Below are positions 33,131 to 43,540 of a stretch of 64,000 nt of DNA, one piece after another. Below the pieces are notes generated by a model. It was not told where the DNA came from. It did no database searches and saw nothing but the letters and a program-made list of their open reading frames with translations. The position numbers and the translations under genes are program-made. Source of the DNA: Euglena gracilis. Its lineage: Eukaryota; Euglenida; Euglenophyceae; Euglenales. Location of the stretch: assembly GCA_039621445.1 (NCBI GenBank), contig CP154956.1, positions 11,779,443-11,843,442 on the forward strand, written 5' to 3'. Positions within the stretch are counted from its first letter, which is position 1. Each line of letters opens with the position of its first letter.

Positions 33131-33676
33131 GTGAGGTTCGTCAGAGCTGCACCGTCCACCTCAGCCCCCACACCAGGCCGGCCATCCCCAGCACCACTGC
33201 CAGCCTGTTCCTCGTGGTTTGGGAGGTCGCCCTCCCGGTGGATCTCCCAGGACTACCACATGCGGGAGGAGTACGTCAGGGACGTACTCCGGCGTCTGGG
33301 GGTCCGCCCGGAGGTCAATGCCTTTTCTGCCAACGAAAACCGCAGGTTTGTCCGCTGGTGGGGGCGACGGGGTAGGGAGTGAGAAGACGCCTTCAAAAAA
33401 GACTGGGGCAGGGAGGTTTTGTGGATAAACCCACCATATAAAAAATACGGGAGGTTCTCGAAAAACTTAGGAGGGACCAGGCCCATGCCATTCTGGTGAT
33501 CCCCAGGTGGCCGAGCCGGCGTTGGCACAGGGAGGCGAGGGGCTTGGCAGTGCACCAAGTCACGTTCCCTCAGGGAACACGATTTATCGGCAGAGGGGAG
33601 GAGTTGTGCCGAGGGACCAAGCACAGGGCACTGTGTGACCTGGTGGACGAGTGGTGTAGGGGTTGCCCCTCCTGAG
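33131..33676 (+). pseudogene. retroelement Dam-like methylase domain, broken
   Basis: The plus strand encodes DYHMREEYVRDVLRRLG, PEVNAFSANENRRFVRWWG, then after an in-frame TGA at 33,380 DAFKKDWGREVLWINPPYK. A one-base shift in the A6 run near 33,440 leads to IREVLEKL and AHAILVIPRWPSRRW, ending at TGA near 33,676. WINPPY is the catalytic motif type of N6-adenine methylases (DPPY/NPPY). The same domain occurs in the DIRS element and in the 43.3-43.65 kb pol. This copy has one stop and one frameshift. Confidence 0.6.
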
Positions 33677-34967
33677 GTCCCTGTGAAGGGACCCATGGTG
33701 GCGCAACTTGCGTAGGATCGTTTTAATTTGAGCCCTTCGGGCCCAGCTGGTGGAAGTTTTTCCCCTTGGTGAAAATGTGGGGTAGGGGTGGGTGTTTGTG
33801 TTGATGGAGATGTTGAATAATGGGAAAATGACATACTTTGCCACAGCAAATGAACTTGAATACTTGATCAATGAGAGTTGAACTTGAAATTGTAATTTAT
33901 GGTTTCCTTGATTTGTCGTTTGCAATGCACTATTGAATGGCAATGTGAGAACACAGTGAATATAGTAAACAGAGCCCTGCACAAGGAAAATGTACAATTG
34001 GGAGGGGGGCTACAGCTGGGGGGGCACTTTGTATACTTTGCACAATTCTTAATGAATTTCGCCATCCCAAGCGCCAACCAAGGGGGTGCGCATGCTTGCG
34101 CAAAGCCAGGAGGGGCTTGCGCATCTCCTTGGGGGTTGCCTGTTGGCCCCCTCAACCTTCCCTCTCCTTTAACTTCCGTTGGATTGGTCAAAATGGGCTG
34201 TGGGGCCCCCTTGGGGGCCAGTGCGGCTTCAAAAGGCTCCTGGGGGCCTTGGAGCACCCTCGCGGCCCTTCGTGGCCACTTTGGGCCCCTTGGGACCCCC
34301 CTTTGGGGCGGGCACCCGCGGACGGTGAACACTCCTCTCCTCAAGAAATTGCCGTGCAATTTTAAATCGACTCATTTGCCGGTCCGAGGTGCCGCCCCCC
34401 CTCGCCTTTTTGGCTTTCCCGCCTCTGAAATATTTGTATTTCTTTTCTTTGGAATGCACGAAGCGGCGGCGCCACGTGCCGTGTGTGGCGCGTGCTGTCG
34501 GGAGGTGGTACAAGGAAGGGGCGACGGAACAGGCGCCTCCGGGATCGCGGCCCGGGGAGGCACCGTCTGGGCCCCTCCGCTCCCCCTCCGATCCCGTGAG
34601 CCCTCTTGGCCTATGGGTAGGGGCAAACCGCCCCCCCCCCCCGCCGGAACGCTCGATGCTCGGGTGTAATTGTGATTCCCCCCCGGGCCCCTCTTGGCCC
34701 GGGGTGGAAAGCCCTTGCGTTGGGAAAGGAAAACTTTGCTCCCAACCCAGCAGTGCCGCCCCGCCTTGCCCGGTATCCCAGGGCCAAAGGCCCCCGGGCG
34801 CTTGGCAGGGTGCATGCCGGGCGAGGGGGCGCTGGGGAGGCGCCTTGGGCGGGGCCCGTTCCTTGGAGGAGGGGCTGCCCCCCCCATGGAGAGGGTCGGG
34901 GCTGCCCCCCCTCCTGTGTTGTGGGCCGAGCTGCCTTGTCCAGGGCCCGTCCTCTTCAGAGGGGGGG
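33677..34967. other. no gene recognised; left flank of the large insertion
   Basis: 33,700-34,050 is AT-rich without conserved frames. 34,128-34,960 is GC-rich and open in several frames, giving Pro/Arg/Gly-rich peptides that look compositional. This flank was contiguous with 50,606 onward before the LTR element inserted. Confidence 0.5.
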
Positions 34968-34973
34968 CTGCTG
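34968..34973. repeat. target-site duplication, left
   Basis: CTGCTG immediately precedes the 5' LTR and recurs directly after the 3' LTR (50,600-50,605). Confidence 0.85.
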
Positions 34974-35276
34974 TGTACCAGGCGTATGCTTCTGTCCCCT
35001 TCCGTTGAGGAAGTTAGGATCGAAGCAGATCCTATTAGGATTTCCTAATGGGTGCCCCTTCTCTCTCCACAGGTGGTATTCTGTTTGTTTTTCCTTTTCT
35101 CCGGACCGGACTTGGTTATCCAGTCCGTCCTCCCTGCGTTGCTCTGTGCTTTGCTTCTTGGGAAGTGGGAAAAGGGATTTTCTGTTACTCTGATTTTCAG
35201 TTCCCAAGTAGGTGCGCCAAGGCGAAAGCGAAGGCTTTTGGGAATTGGGAAAGCGGAATTGGGAATCAGACGTACA
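34974..35276 (+). repeat. 5' LTR
   Basis: 303 bp, termini TGTAC...GTACA. Substitutions against the 3' LTR are at about 35,011, 35,086, 35,138, 35,145, 35,219 and 35,254. No clear TATA box was identified; a short polyadenylation-like signal is also not obvious. Confidence 0.95.
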
Positions 35277-35278
35277 CT

Positions 35279-35294
35279 TGGTAGAAGATTGGTT
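35279..35294 (+). promoter_or_regulatory. primer-binding site
   Basis: TGGTAGAAGATTGG begins two bases after the LTR. The leading TGG complements the universal tRNA CCA end. A similar TTGGTAGCAGATTTG recurs at 35,344. The tRNA was not identified. The leader to 35,557 holds no gene. Confidence 0.75.
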
Positions 35295-35557
35295 ACGATC
35301 CTACACATACTTCACAGAAAGAAAGGCTACCAGGTATTACACTTGGTAGCAGATTTGTTCGATCCTACGCTGACTGGCAGCGGAGAGCCCCTGCACCGTT
35401 ATTACACGGTCGCAGCGTCAGCTCCCGGCTTCTAGTCAACGTCTAAGCAGACGAGCAGGCTCCAGAAGGCTCTGTACGGTATTACCCGTTATAGCCCCTC
35501 TGGGGCCAGCACAACTGCTTAGTTTTGTGGGTTTTTGCTGTTTTTGTCATCAGAAAG

Positions 35558-38247
35558 ATGCAAAGCACAATCCCCAACCATCAATTCATCTTTGCCTTAT
35601 TACAGGCATCATTGCAAGACATTGACCAAGAAACAGGGGATTGGAAGCTTTTATGTGAAAGTGCTTCCAGTTCCCACGCCGATGAGGCACAATTGGCTCA
35701 ATTGTCAAGATTGCAACATTTGTCATCATTGACAGTGGTCGGCGATGAGCCCTCCACATCATTGGCTTCAGAGGCTAATGCGGCCTCTTCCGCACTCACC
35801 TTGCCACAACGGGGTTATTCGCCTCTGTCTGCGGCATTGGTGCAGCTGCGCACACCGGAGAGACCCGTGGTGATTCCGCCACCGGGCTTCTCTGGTGATG
35901 GTGGGCTAGAAACCCCGTGTTTCTTTCAACCACCACCCGCTCTTCCACCGGCAAGCCCTTACAGAGCTTTGCCACCACCACCCGATCTTGGGTGCTATCC
36001 CGCATTACCTTGGCAACCGGAGACTCGCCTAGTGGTACCGGAATTCTCCGGTACGTCCCAACCGATGGATGGCTATGGGAAGGGCACTGGGGAGCTCATC
36101 ACTGCTGAGGATGTGCAGGATATCGTTGCTCGGCTTCCAGGGGATCACCCCCTTGTGAGGCAGTTCAACCATGTGCAACAATGCGTTGCAGATTGTGCAA
36201 CCGCACTAAACAAAGTGCTCCAGTTTGATGAGGACAACCAAAAACATGTCTTCACCAAGCTGGAATATTGCTGGAATTATTTGCAGGATGTGGGCAAATA
36301 CTGCCACAGGAATTTCGAAAGTGCGGGTATTGACCTTGCAAACTTTCGGGAAACCTTTGACAAAATGTGCCAGCAAGTCCCGCAAAACTTCCGGCAAATT
36401 AGTGAATGCATGCATGAAGCGGAAACCCGGATTGACTCCAAGTTTCTACACTTGCATGGCTCACTACAACAGTTATCGGGACAAATGGAGTCCTGTTCAT
36501 CCGCGTTGTTGCATTTGCAACAACAGGTGCATGCACGAGATTCCTCGTCTGCAACATCCAGTACTGGTGGCTTTGTGTCTATGGACCATTTCACCACATT
36601 GTCCGCAACTTTCCATGAATCGCAACACCGCATTATGCAGTTATGCGATGAAACGGAAAAGTTTCGGCAATTTCAGTCACAAGCCAACGAGAATTTTGCT
36701 CCCCACACGTATGTGCGGCAGTTGGAGGAGCGACTTTCCCGTTTGGAGCAGAAAACCTGCTATTGTGACGCGAATCAGGTCGGATTATCCAATCTGAGCG
36801 CGAAAGTGGCGGAAATCGCACAACGGCAGGATTCCCTGCAGTTGCAGTTGCAATCCGACATTGGCGGGATTAACTCGGCCATTGCGTGTTTGCAACAAAG
36901 CTATTCCGCACTTTCCCACCGAGTTCGGACATTAGCGGTATTCAGACTGCTATTGGGGAACTCCAGACGCGGTATGCATCGGTGTCTACCAAAGTAACGG
37001 AAATGCAGTCTCTACCTGCAGGTTCCAGTTCTCGGATTACCGAGAACCCTTATTTCAAGGCATTTTATGACAAAATGCTCACTAACAATCAGGAAACCTT
37101 GCAATATTTCTGGCTTGAGGAATCGGTGAATCGGAATGCCCGATCCACGCAAAGTGAGATTACCAGGTTGGATGAGCGAATTTCCTCGTTTTTGGATAAG
37201 CCACAACCCGGAAATTTGCACGTGGGTACCACAACCGCGTTGTCAGATAACCCTGCACCGGTTGCACCCAACAACACACCAACCAAAATAACATCACCTT
37301 TGCAGATTCTCTCAAAAGCTGTAAAAGCATTAATGGGACAACTCCAATTATTGGATGAGTCTCACGGGAAACTTGTCCAAGATGTCACCAGAATTTCCGA
37401 AAGGTTTCCGCACTTGGATGACTTTTCCCGTTACCGCAAGCGTATTCGCGCTTTGGAGGATGAAGTTGACCGTATTTGCGGCCAACTCCAACTCGTTGAG
37501 CACTTGGAGCAAAGTGTGCATGACTTGTCTGTGGGTTTGGATAATGTGTCCAACCAACAGCGGGTTTCACACCGCAATTCGGCAGTATGCACTCCCGAAG
37601 ATGCGCCAAATGCTCCAGATTCGCGTTCCCAAAACCCGAATCTGGGTGTACATGCACCACCACCACCCGTGTCCCGAGTGTCACAATCCGCGATTCCGCG
37701 AATTGTGCCACCATTGGCCTTGCCTACAACTCAAACCCAGTTTTCGGATGAATCTCCCATTACGGGAACCGAATTTTCGGAAAACACGGCGATTACGCCA
37801 AGTCTCCACCAAGAAATCCATCATTCCATGCTTGTGCGTGGAATGAGCCAAACCCGTACACCTGGAGTGGGTCAAATGTTGCATGCGCGACATACCCTCA
37901 CACCGGAGAGTCTCCCTATTACGGGTGACCAAAAGGGTTTGCGACCGGATTTCCGGTACCAGGATTCACCTTCACCAGAAATTTCGCGATTCCGACAAGA
38001 ATCCGGAAAGGATACGCTTGGTGCTCGAGCGTACCCGGGCCCGAATACACGGAATACCACCGAGGGCCAACGGGTTTTTCAGAAAGACTTCAAGGGCACC
38101 ATCGCAATCGCGAACAAGGTGAAACCCCAATGGGACGGTGATCCAACCACATGGAGACAGTTTTTCCGTGACTGGGAGTACTATTGGGCATTGAAGGGGC
38201 CAACCCAGGACACAAACCCGGAGGTGATCAAGATGGAAAGGGTTAGG
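35558..38247 (+). CDS. gag polyprotein, frameshifted and truncated
   Basis: Structural protein. The ATG at 35,558 (MQSTIPNHQFIFALLQAS) opens a frame to 36,997, and homology moves to the +1-related frame near 36,925, continuing to 38,247. The N-terminal part is Pro-rich (35,860-36,010). A long coiled-coil region follows (36,160-37,560: HVFTKLEYCWNYLQDVG, YVRQLEERLSRLEQK, YRKRIRALEDEVDRICG). After a Ser/Pro linker comes what looks like the start of a capsid domain (WDGDPTTWRQFFRDWEYYW). It is cut off at the junction with the inverted block, so capsid and nucleocapsid are missing. The gag assignment rests on the capsid-like motif and position after the LTR. Confidence 0.7.
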
Positions 38248-39870
38248 GTCCGAGAGGACTTCTGCTGGTTCTTCTTCCTCACGTGCTGTTCCCTTACCTT
38301 TACCCTCACCCTTCCCTTTGCCGGCCACGCCTTTGCCTTCTCCCTTGCCTTTGCCCTCGGCCTTGCCTGTGTCCTTTCCCGTCTGGCGAATACCAGAGGG
38401 TCGGGCGCTCGGTGCCGCAGGAGTCGGTTCGGTTCCTTCCCATTCCATCTCTGGGGAGGGACCTGGCCGCTCCGCTGCACGGCGCGGTGATGGCGTGGCT
38501 GAGCGCTTGCTGGGGGTCTGGCGTGGGCTTGGCTTCGACGCAGGGGGTCGCGGCTCCTTCCATACCGGAGGGATCGGCGGTGGCATTGCGGCAACAGGAC
38601 GGCTCATCGCCACCTGTGCCTCTGCCGGTGGTCGTCCAGCCGGGGTATCCTGGCTGGCTTCCACTTGCATCGCCACACCGCCTTCCGCGTCCCGTGGGCT
38701 AGGTCGCCTGGGTTGTGGGGTAAGGTTCTCCGTAGTCCTGTTGCGCTTCAGGGTGGCAGGTAATACTGCCACACCTGCCGGGGGCTCACCGGGTAATACC
38801 GGGGTTGCCACCCGCAGCTGTGGCTGGTACGGATGGTAGAGGGGGTATCCACGGCCCTGAAGGGCAGCCAGAGAGGCGTAATACCTCGTCCGGTGCTCTT
38901 CAGACGCGAATACTGGCTCCTGCAGGAAGTGCCGAGCAAGCTCATCCTGCTCGGTTCCCGGAGGTGCAATGTGATAGTAGGGAGTCTCCTGCCGACGGGG
39001 GATATCCCCAGTCTGGACAGGAGCTGCACGGGCTGTCGGGCTGCCTCACGGTGGGGAGGTTCATCCTCCACCACTTTGGGCTCCGCCTGCCGCCGTGGCT
39101 CAACGCCAGGGGCAGGGGCGACCGGTGATGCTTGTGGCATCCAGTGCATGAACACGTGTTGGACGTATGCCTCAGGGGGCACGTCCGACTGTCCGGCTGG
39201 GAGCACGCGTGCGCCGCGCGGGTAATCCGCGTGCGTCGCGTACTGCGAGACAAATTGCTCCGCTGGCGCTCGCGCGGCGGCATTCGCTGCGGCGAGGGCG
39301 GGCGAGCAAAAATTCTCGTCATCCCAGGTGGGACAGGCACAGCCTCACCTACCGGTGGGGCCGTGTGCTCACGCATATGCAGGGTGTGGGATCCCACCGG
39401 CGTCTGCGTTTGCAGCATGGGCGGCACATACACGCCCAGGTCCATCATGGTCTCGCCGGGTTCGAAGCCGGAATCGGCTGCGGACGAGAAGTAGAGATGA
39501 TCTTCCGCACTACGGAGACGTTGGAGCGGGCGATGCGTATGTGCGCACACCCCCCAACGGAGCCCTTTATGCAAGCCGTTTGGGATGCATACTGTGCTCA
39601 GTTGTTGGTGGTAGCCAACACGCCTGTGGCTCAGTGGTGTCCCTGTGGTCAGGCCCTGATGACGGGGAGACGGTCCCGCATACGGGGGCAGGCGCGATCT
39701 GCGCTGCGCTGGTGGCTGAGGTGCCGGCTGCTGGACGGCAGATGGATCTGGTACCGCGTATGCGGACCGGCTGCTGGTAGCCGCGGCGAATACCGGGGCT
39801 GAAACCCTCTCAGCATGTGGGGCACCCGGAATCGTGGCCTCGGCATACTGAGGGTATTGGGGGTATGGCA
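38248..39870 (-). repeat. inverted arm 1 (copy of accessory gene)
   Basis: 1,623 bp, the reverse complement of 44,019-45,643 (1,625 bp) at very high identity, apart from small indels and one internal inversion (39,493-39,674). The junction with gag at 38,247/38,248 is abrupt. Confidence 0.95.
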
Positions 39871-39925
39871 CGCCAGAAGGCTGCGGCCATGGTGGACCTG
39901 ATCCAGGTCCGCGCCCAGGCAGCAT
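38942..39925 (-). pseudogene. accessory protein N-terminal part, copy in arm 1
   Basis: On the minus strand the ATG at 39,925 (MLPGRGPGSGPPWPQPSGVP) looks like the native start of the accessory protein, lying about 195 bp downstream of the pol stop. The sequence then matches the + strand copy (PYPQYPQYAEA). Frame is lost at the inverted 181-bp segment and again where one base is missing near 39,020. The remaining coding potential continues to 38,248 in shifted frames (KGKGEGKG-rich). Confidence 0.75.
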
Positions 39926-40119
39926 GATGCTACCCGAACGACGACGACAACTAAGGGTAACCTTGTTGTCAGTCGCTTTGAGTGCTGGTGCACTGAAAAA
40001 GGAAGGCTTCTATCTTAATCAAAAGCTCTGCGAGAAAGATATAGAAATAAGGAAGTGCAGGAGGGTATAAACGCGAAACATTCACATAAAACACACACAT
40101 TCTCCAAAACGAAATCGTT

Positions 40120-40542
40120 TCAGAAAGTGTTTATGTTTATGTCTATGTTATTGCGCTTGTTCCACAGCTTCCAATCCTGCTGGATATATCCAACAAAACT
40201 GGATGCTGGCTCCCAAGTGTCCTCCTCTGGCCCATACCCTTTCCAGCGAACTTTCCAGTAGTGCACACCCCTGTCGACCTTGTGGTCTATTATCTTATCG
40301 ACCACAAAGTCGTCCGTTTCAGGTAATCTGGAACGGGGCTTGAAATACAGGCAGGGGATAGCTTTTCCGTCTGGGGGCTTTAGGTACGGTTTGAAGTCGT
40401 CCATATGGACGTCCTCAATCCCGTTGGGCAAGGCAACTTTATATCGCCCGCTACTACCTAACCTCTCCAATATTTCGCATGGCCGGGCCAAAGAGGATCT
40501 AGCTTGGGAGATTGCATGCGGGTGCGGTTTTTCCGTACCCAC
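40120..40542 (-). CDS. integrase C-terminus and chromodomain
   Basis: C-terminal end of pol. Begins in integrase tail sequence ([20 protein letters not shown]) and continues to a clear chromodomain: [20 protein letters not shown], then [20 protein letters not shown]. The aromatic residues expected for methyl-lysine binding (Tyr/Trp/Trp) are present. Chromodomains in Ty3/gypsy chromoviruses direct integration to modified chromatin. The frame ends at 40,120 after a short basic tail. Confidence 0.85.
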   Translation of the reverse strand: MGTEKPHPHAISQARSSLARPCEILERLGSSGRYKVALPNGIEDVHMDDFKPYLKPPDGKAIPCLYFKPRSRLPETDDFVVDKIIDHKVDRGVHYWKVRWKGYGPEEDTWEPASSFVGYIQQDWKLWNKRNNIDININTF

Positions 40543-40862
40543 ACGCGGTCACCCGGACTATACACAGGTGTGTTGAAGTTCTGCAAAAACGATTTCCGTT
40601 TGTTGGAATGAATTTCTGTGATACGTGATTGGACTGCAGAGCGGAGTGATTCCACTTCTGCAAACCCCGTTTCACAGCTCACGCTACTTCGGGCGGGTCT
40701 CTCCGAGGGGATATCCCCTATGGCCGGAGGGTCTCGTCCGAGAACAATGTTGTACGGTGAGTGTGGTAATACCAACCCTGGCAAGGTTTTGATGTAAAAT
40801 AAACACCAATGAAGAACGGATAACCAATTCTTACCCGAGCCAGCCAGTGAAAGGCGAAGCAT
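40458..40862 (-). CDS. integrase C-terminal segment, frameshifted
   Basis: Carries the typical Ty3/gypsy integrase tail ([12 protein letters not shown], then [19 protein letters not shown]). It overlaps the catalytic-domain frame at its start and the chromodomain frame at its end, so two frameshifts separate what should be one protein. Confidence 0.75.
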   Translation of the reverse strand: MLRLSLAGSGKNWLSVLHWCLFYIKTLPGLVLPHSPYNIVLGRDPPAIGDIPSERPARSSVSCETGFAEVESLRSAVQSRITEIHSNKRKSFLQNFNTPVYSPGDRVWVRKNRTRMQSPKLDPLWPGHAKYWRG

Positions 40863-42549
40863 ATTGACAAACGGATTTCACGGCGGGCTCGGCTCTACCA
40901 TTGCCTTTAGGGCGGTATATAATGGAAAAATGCTGCTCAATGCCGAGTAAACCGCACAAAGTTGTGAAAAACCGCGAAGAGATCAAGTGATCTTGATCAC
41001 TCACGATTTCGTTCGGTAAACCCATTAAGCAGATACATTTCTCCAGGAATATGGGTGCCAAAATTTGGGCTGTCAACCCTGCTTTCCGGCATGGAATGGC
41101 TACTATGTACCCACTCAGCCGACAGACGACAACAAAAAAGTAATCGTAAATTTTGTCATCTGATCCTTTGCAAGGTTCAAGTTCGAGAAAATACATGCAG
41201 AGGGACGTAAAAATGTCTGGTGGTACGGGGAAAAAGTCCATCGTACCAGGGGGGGTACCTCTGCGCGGTTTCACAGCCTGACAAAATTGGCACCGTTGCG
41301 AAATTCGCAAACAGCGCGAATATAAATCTTTTTGACTCAGGGTTGTGCAATATCTGCGACCCACTAGTGAAAGAAGTTTGGGGGCCCCAGGGTGATCATG
41401 GTTGTGATAGCTCAAAATCACATCATCAACCAGGTCTTGGGGTATACAATATTTATAACCAGAATCATTCCGGCAAATAAGCCGCAATGGTGATAGAGAG
41501 TAAATCTCTATAGATTCACCATTACGAAGTCTATTCACAATGATACTATATATAGGGTCACGTGAATAATCCCATTCGCGGAAAAATAGGGGGGTAAGAG
41601 TTTCCGTACACGTAATGCGACGGGGTCCGGCAGTGCGTCCACGCCGGCGCCTTCCGCGCAATGGTGAAATGGCGATGCTGCGATACACCCGGGAAACGCG
41701 TAGTGAATCGAGCATGTTGTCCGCAGCGTCGGATCGACGTGCGAACTGGTCAGCCTCATGGCTGCCATGAAAAGTCGCATCACCCTCATCCGGGTTCCCA
41801 GGATAATACCGGGGGGCTCGGCCGAGAGGATCCGCAACTTTTTGCGTATGACCTGGGGTATAAATTACCACCAGGTTAAACTGGCTCAAGAACTCATGCC
41901 ATCGACATCTTCTGCCCACTGATGACATGGCCTTGTTCAGGTCCTCGGTATACCAGTGTTGAAGGCTCTCATGATCCGTCAGCACTAGTATCTGGACCAA
42001 GCTGCTGGCTATCCAGCTGCAGAATTTCTGGAGAATAAGCACAATAGCATATGTCTCCTTTTCGCGAATGCTCCATTTAACCTGTCCTTTCCCGTTGTCG
42101 CCCTGTAGCTTCCTGCTGAAGAAAGCCACAGGTCGGAGTTCCTTCGCCGCATTATGCTGGCTAAGAACCCCGCCAACAGCGTAATCGCTGCTGTCGACCT
42201 CCAGGACATACGGTTTGTATGGATCCGCGATATCGAGAACCACGTTCTCGAGGAGCAAGTCCTTGATTTTATTCAAGGCCTCGCGCATTTGGTCATCCCA
42301 AATGACTTTTGCGTTATCGGGTGTCCGATTTTTGAGTTGTCGGGTTAGGGGTACCGCGATTTTCGCGAAATCTTTCATGTAAATCGCGTAGTATTGGGCT
42401 AATCCCAAAAATCCCTTTAAATGCGTTAAGGTCTTAATGACTTTAGGAGTCCATTTCTTAATGGCCTCCATCTTGATGGGTGCGGCTTTACGCTGCCCGT
42501 TGCTCAGGATGTGCCCGCAAAACTTAATAATTTTGCGGAACAGGTGCAT
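40831..42549 (-). CDS. pol: RT thumb, RNase H and integrase
   Basis: Starts in the RT thumb/connection (HLKGFLGLAQYYAIYMKDFA). RNase H follows with VLEVDSSDYAVGGVLSQ, REKETYAIV, LTDHESLQHWY and VADPLGRAPRYYPG. Integrase begins with a zinc-binding HHCC box (YHNHDHPGAPKLL, then CQFCQAVKP). In the catalytic core the second acidic motif is SDQDHLISSRFF and the third is GNGRAEPAVKSV, but the first reads MYFLEL where MDF is expected; the homologous fragment at 55.3 kb retains Asp. Integrase here is therefore probably dead. Confidence 0.85.
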   Translation of the reverse strand: MHLFRKIIKFCGHILSNGQRKAAPIKMEAIKKWTPKVIKTLTHLKGFLGLAQYYAIYMKDFAKIAVPLTRQLKNRTPDNAKVIWDDQMREALNKIKDLLLENVVLDIADPYKPYVLEVDSSDYAVGGVLSQHNAAKELRPVAFFSRKLQGDNGKGQVKWSIREKETYAIVLILQKFCSWIASSLVQILVLTDHESLQHWYTEDLNKAMSSVGRRCRWHEFLSQFNLVVIYTPGHTQKVADPLGRAPRYYPGNPDEGDATFHGSHEADQFARRSDAADNMLDSLRVSRVYRSIAISPLRGRRRRGRTAGPRRITCTETLTPLFFREWDYSRDPIYSIIVNRLRNGESIEIYSLSPLRLICRNDSGYKYCIPQDLVDDVILSYHNHDHPGAPKLLSLVGRRYCTTLSQKDLYSRCLRISQRCQFCQAVKPRRGTPPGTMDFFPVPPDIFTSLCMYFLELEPCKGSDDKIYDYFFVVVCRLSGYIVAIPCRKAGLTAQILAPIFLEKCICLMGLPNEIVSDQDHLISSRFFTTLCGLLGIEQHFSIIYRPKGNGRAEPAVKSVCQYASPFTGWLG

Positions 42550-42859
42550 TTGGAACCCTTCGCAAAAAGAACATGCTTTTGGAACGAGGTTAATACCGCC
42601 CGCACATCGCGATAATGCGGGTCGAGGATATCCTCGCCCAATTCCGCGGATGGCGGTTCGGTTCCCACTAGTACATCATCGATGTACACCAGAGCAAACG
42701 GTAAATCGCGCAAAACCCACTGGATCATGCGTTGAAACATGGCTGGGCCATTCTTAACACCCATGGGGAGTGATCAAAGGTATCCGACTGCTTTGTGATC
42801 AAATCCTCGATCAGCGGTAACGGGAAGGGGTCATCCTTCGTTTGGGAGTTCAGGTACCC
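42504..42859 (-). pseudogene. RT palm fragment with internal deletion
   Basis: Contains GVKNGPAMFQRMIQWVL and the catalytic YIDDVLVG box intact. Upstream, after the fingers motif, the frame reads D-stop-GYLNSQTKDDPFPLPL. About 40-50 residues normally found between this and GVKNGPAM are missing, including the LDL-type motif with the first catalytic Asp. The deletion also shifts the frame. Confidence 0.75.
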
Positions 42860-43531
42860 CTAATCCAGCACCAGTCTCCATTTCTTCTGACCAGACTGGT
42901 CAGCGGGTTTGGGCACCACAAAAGCTTGTGATGTCCACTCGCTCTTGGAAGGGATAATCCACTTCCGCTGGATGAGCTTCTCAATCATCTCGTTGAGAGC
43001 CTGTTCGCGTTCACCTGAGCAACGGAAGAATTTCCGGTGCATGGGCTTAGCGCAATCCTTGAGCTCGAATTTATAAACACCGAACGGACCACGAATCGCG
43101 GGGTCGATGTCGCAGGCGTAAACTGGGTTATCCAGTACACCATGGAATTCGCGAGTAATTCGCGAACAGTAGTCAGCAGACTTGGGGTGTTGGTCCGCAC
43201 TCTCAATGACCGCAGAAATCTGCGTTGAGGGTGTGGCATCCCCATGGCCAGCAAGGTATCTTGGCACACGCAAATCGGATATTCCGAATGCGTCGAAGAA
43301 ACAAACGCGAAAAATGATTTCTTTAACAGGTGGTAATAATATACCACAAAAATCCTCGAATAGTGGTACATCAGCGGGTAAATCCCACCAATGAAAACAC
43401 ACATAGGATAGTTGGTGAAACCAATCCGCATTCGGATTGACGGGTATGAGGAGTGCTCCTCGCGCTTCATCGCGGAGGATTTTCCCCACCACATCCGGGA
43501 TAAGTTTTGGGGGAGGGTGCATCCATAGCAC
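42860..43531 (-). CDS. pol: Dam-like domain end, linker and RT fingers
   Basis: Begins VLWMHPPPKLIPDVV and ARGALLIPVNPNADWFHQL, the second half of the Dam-like domain (HPPP in place of NPPY). A linker follows with IRGPFGVYKFELKDC and FFRCSGEREQALNEM, then RT fingers (SEWTSQAFVVPKP, KKWRLVLD). The same pre-RT linker is seen near 52,480-52,560. A stop follows the LVLD motif. Confidence 0.75.
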   Translation of the reverse strand: MLWMHPPPKLIPDVVGKILRDEARGALLIPVNPNADWFHQLSYVCFHWWDLPADVPLFEDFCGILLPPVKEIIFRVCFFDAFGISDLRVPRYLAGHGDATPSTQISAVIESADQHPKSADYCSRITREFHGVLDNPVYACDIDPAIRGPFGVYKFELKDCAKPMHRKFFRCSGEREQALNEMIEKLIQRKWIIPSKSEWTSQAFVVPKPADQSGQKKWRLVLD

Positions 43532-43540
43532 CGTATCACC

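Noticed and set aside
34128-34967. GC-rich open frames as a host gene
   Set aside because: Open in most frames with compositional Pro/Arg/Gly peptides and no domain or splice pattern.
35340-35375. tRNA-like TTCGATCC loop in the LTR-element leader
   Set aside because: No cloverleaf could be drawn around it; more likely a second primer-site-like repeat.
38240-38490. Plus-strand hydrophobic Phe/Leu/Ala-rich frame resembling a membrane segment
   Set aside because: It is the antisense of the Lys/Gly/Glu repeat of the accessory protein.
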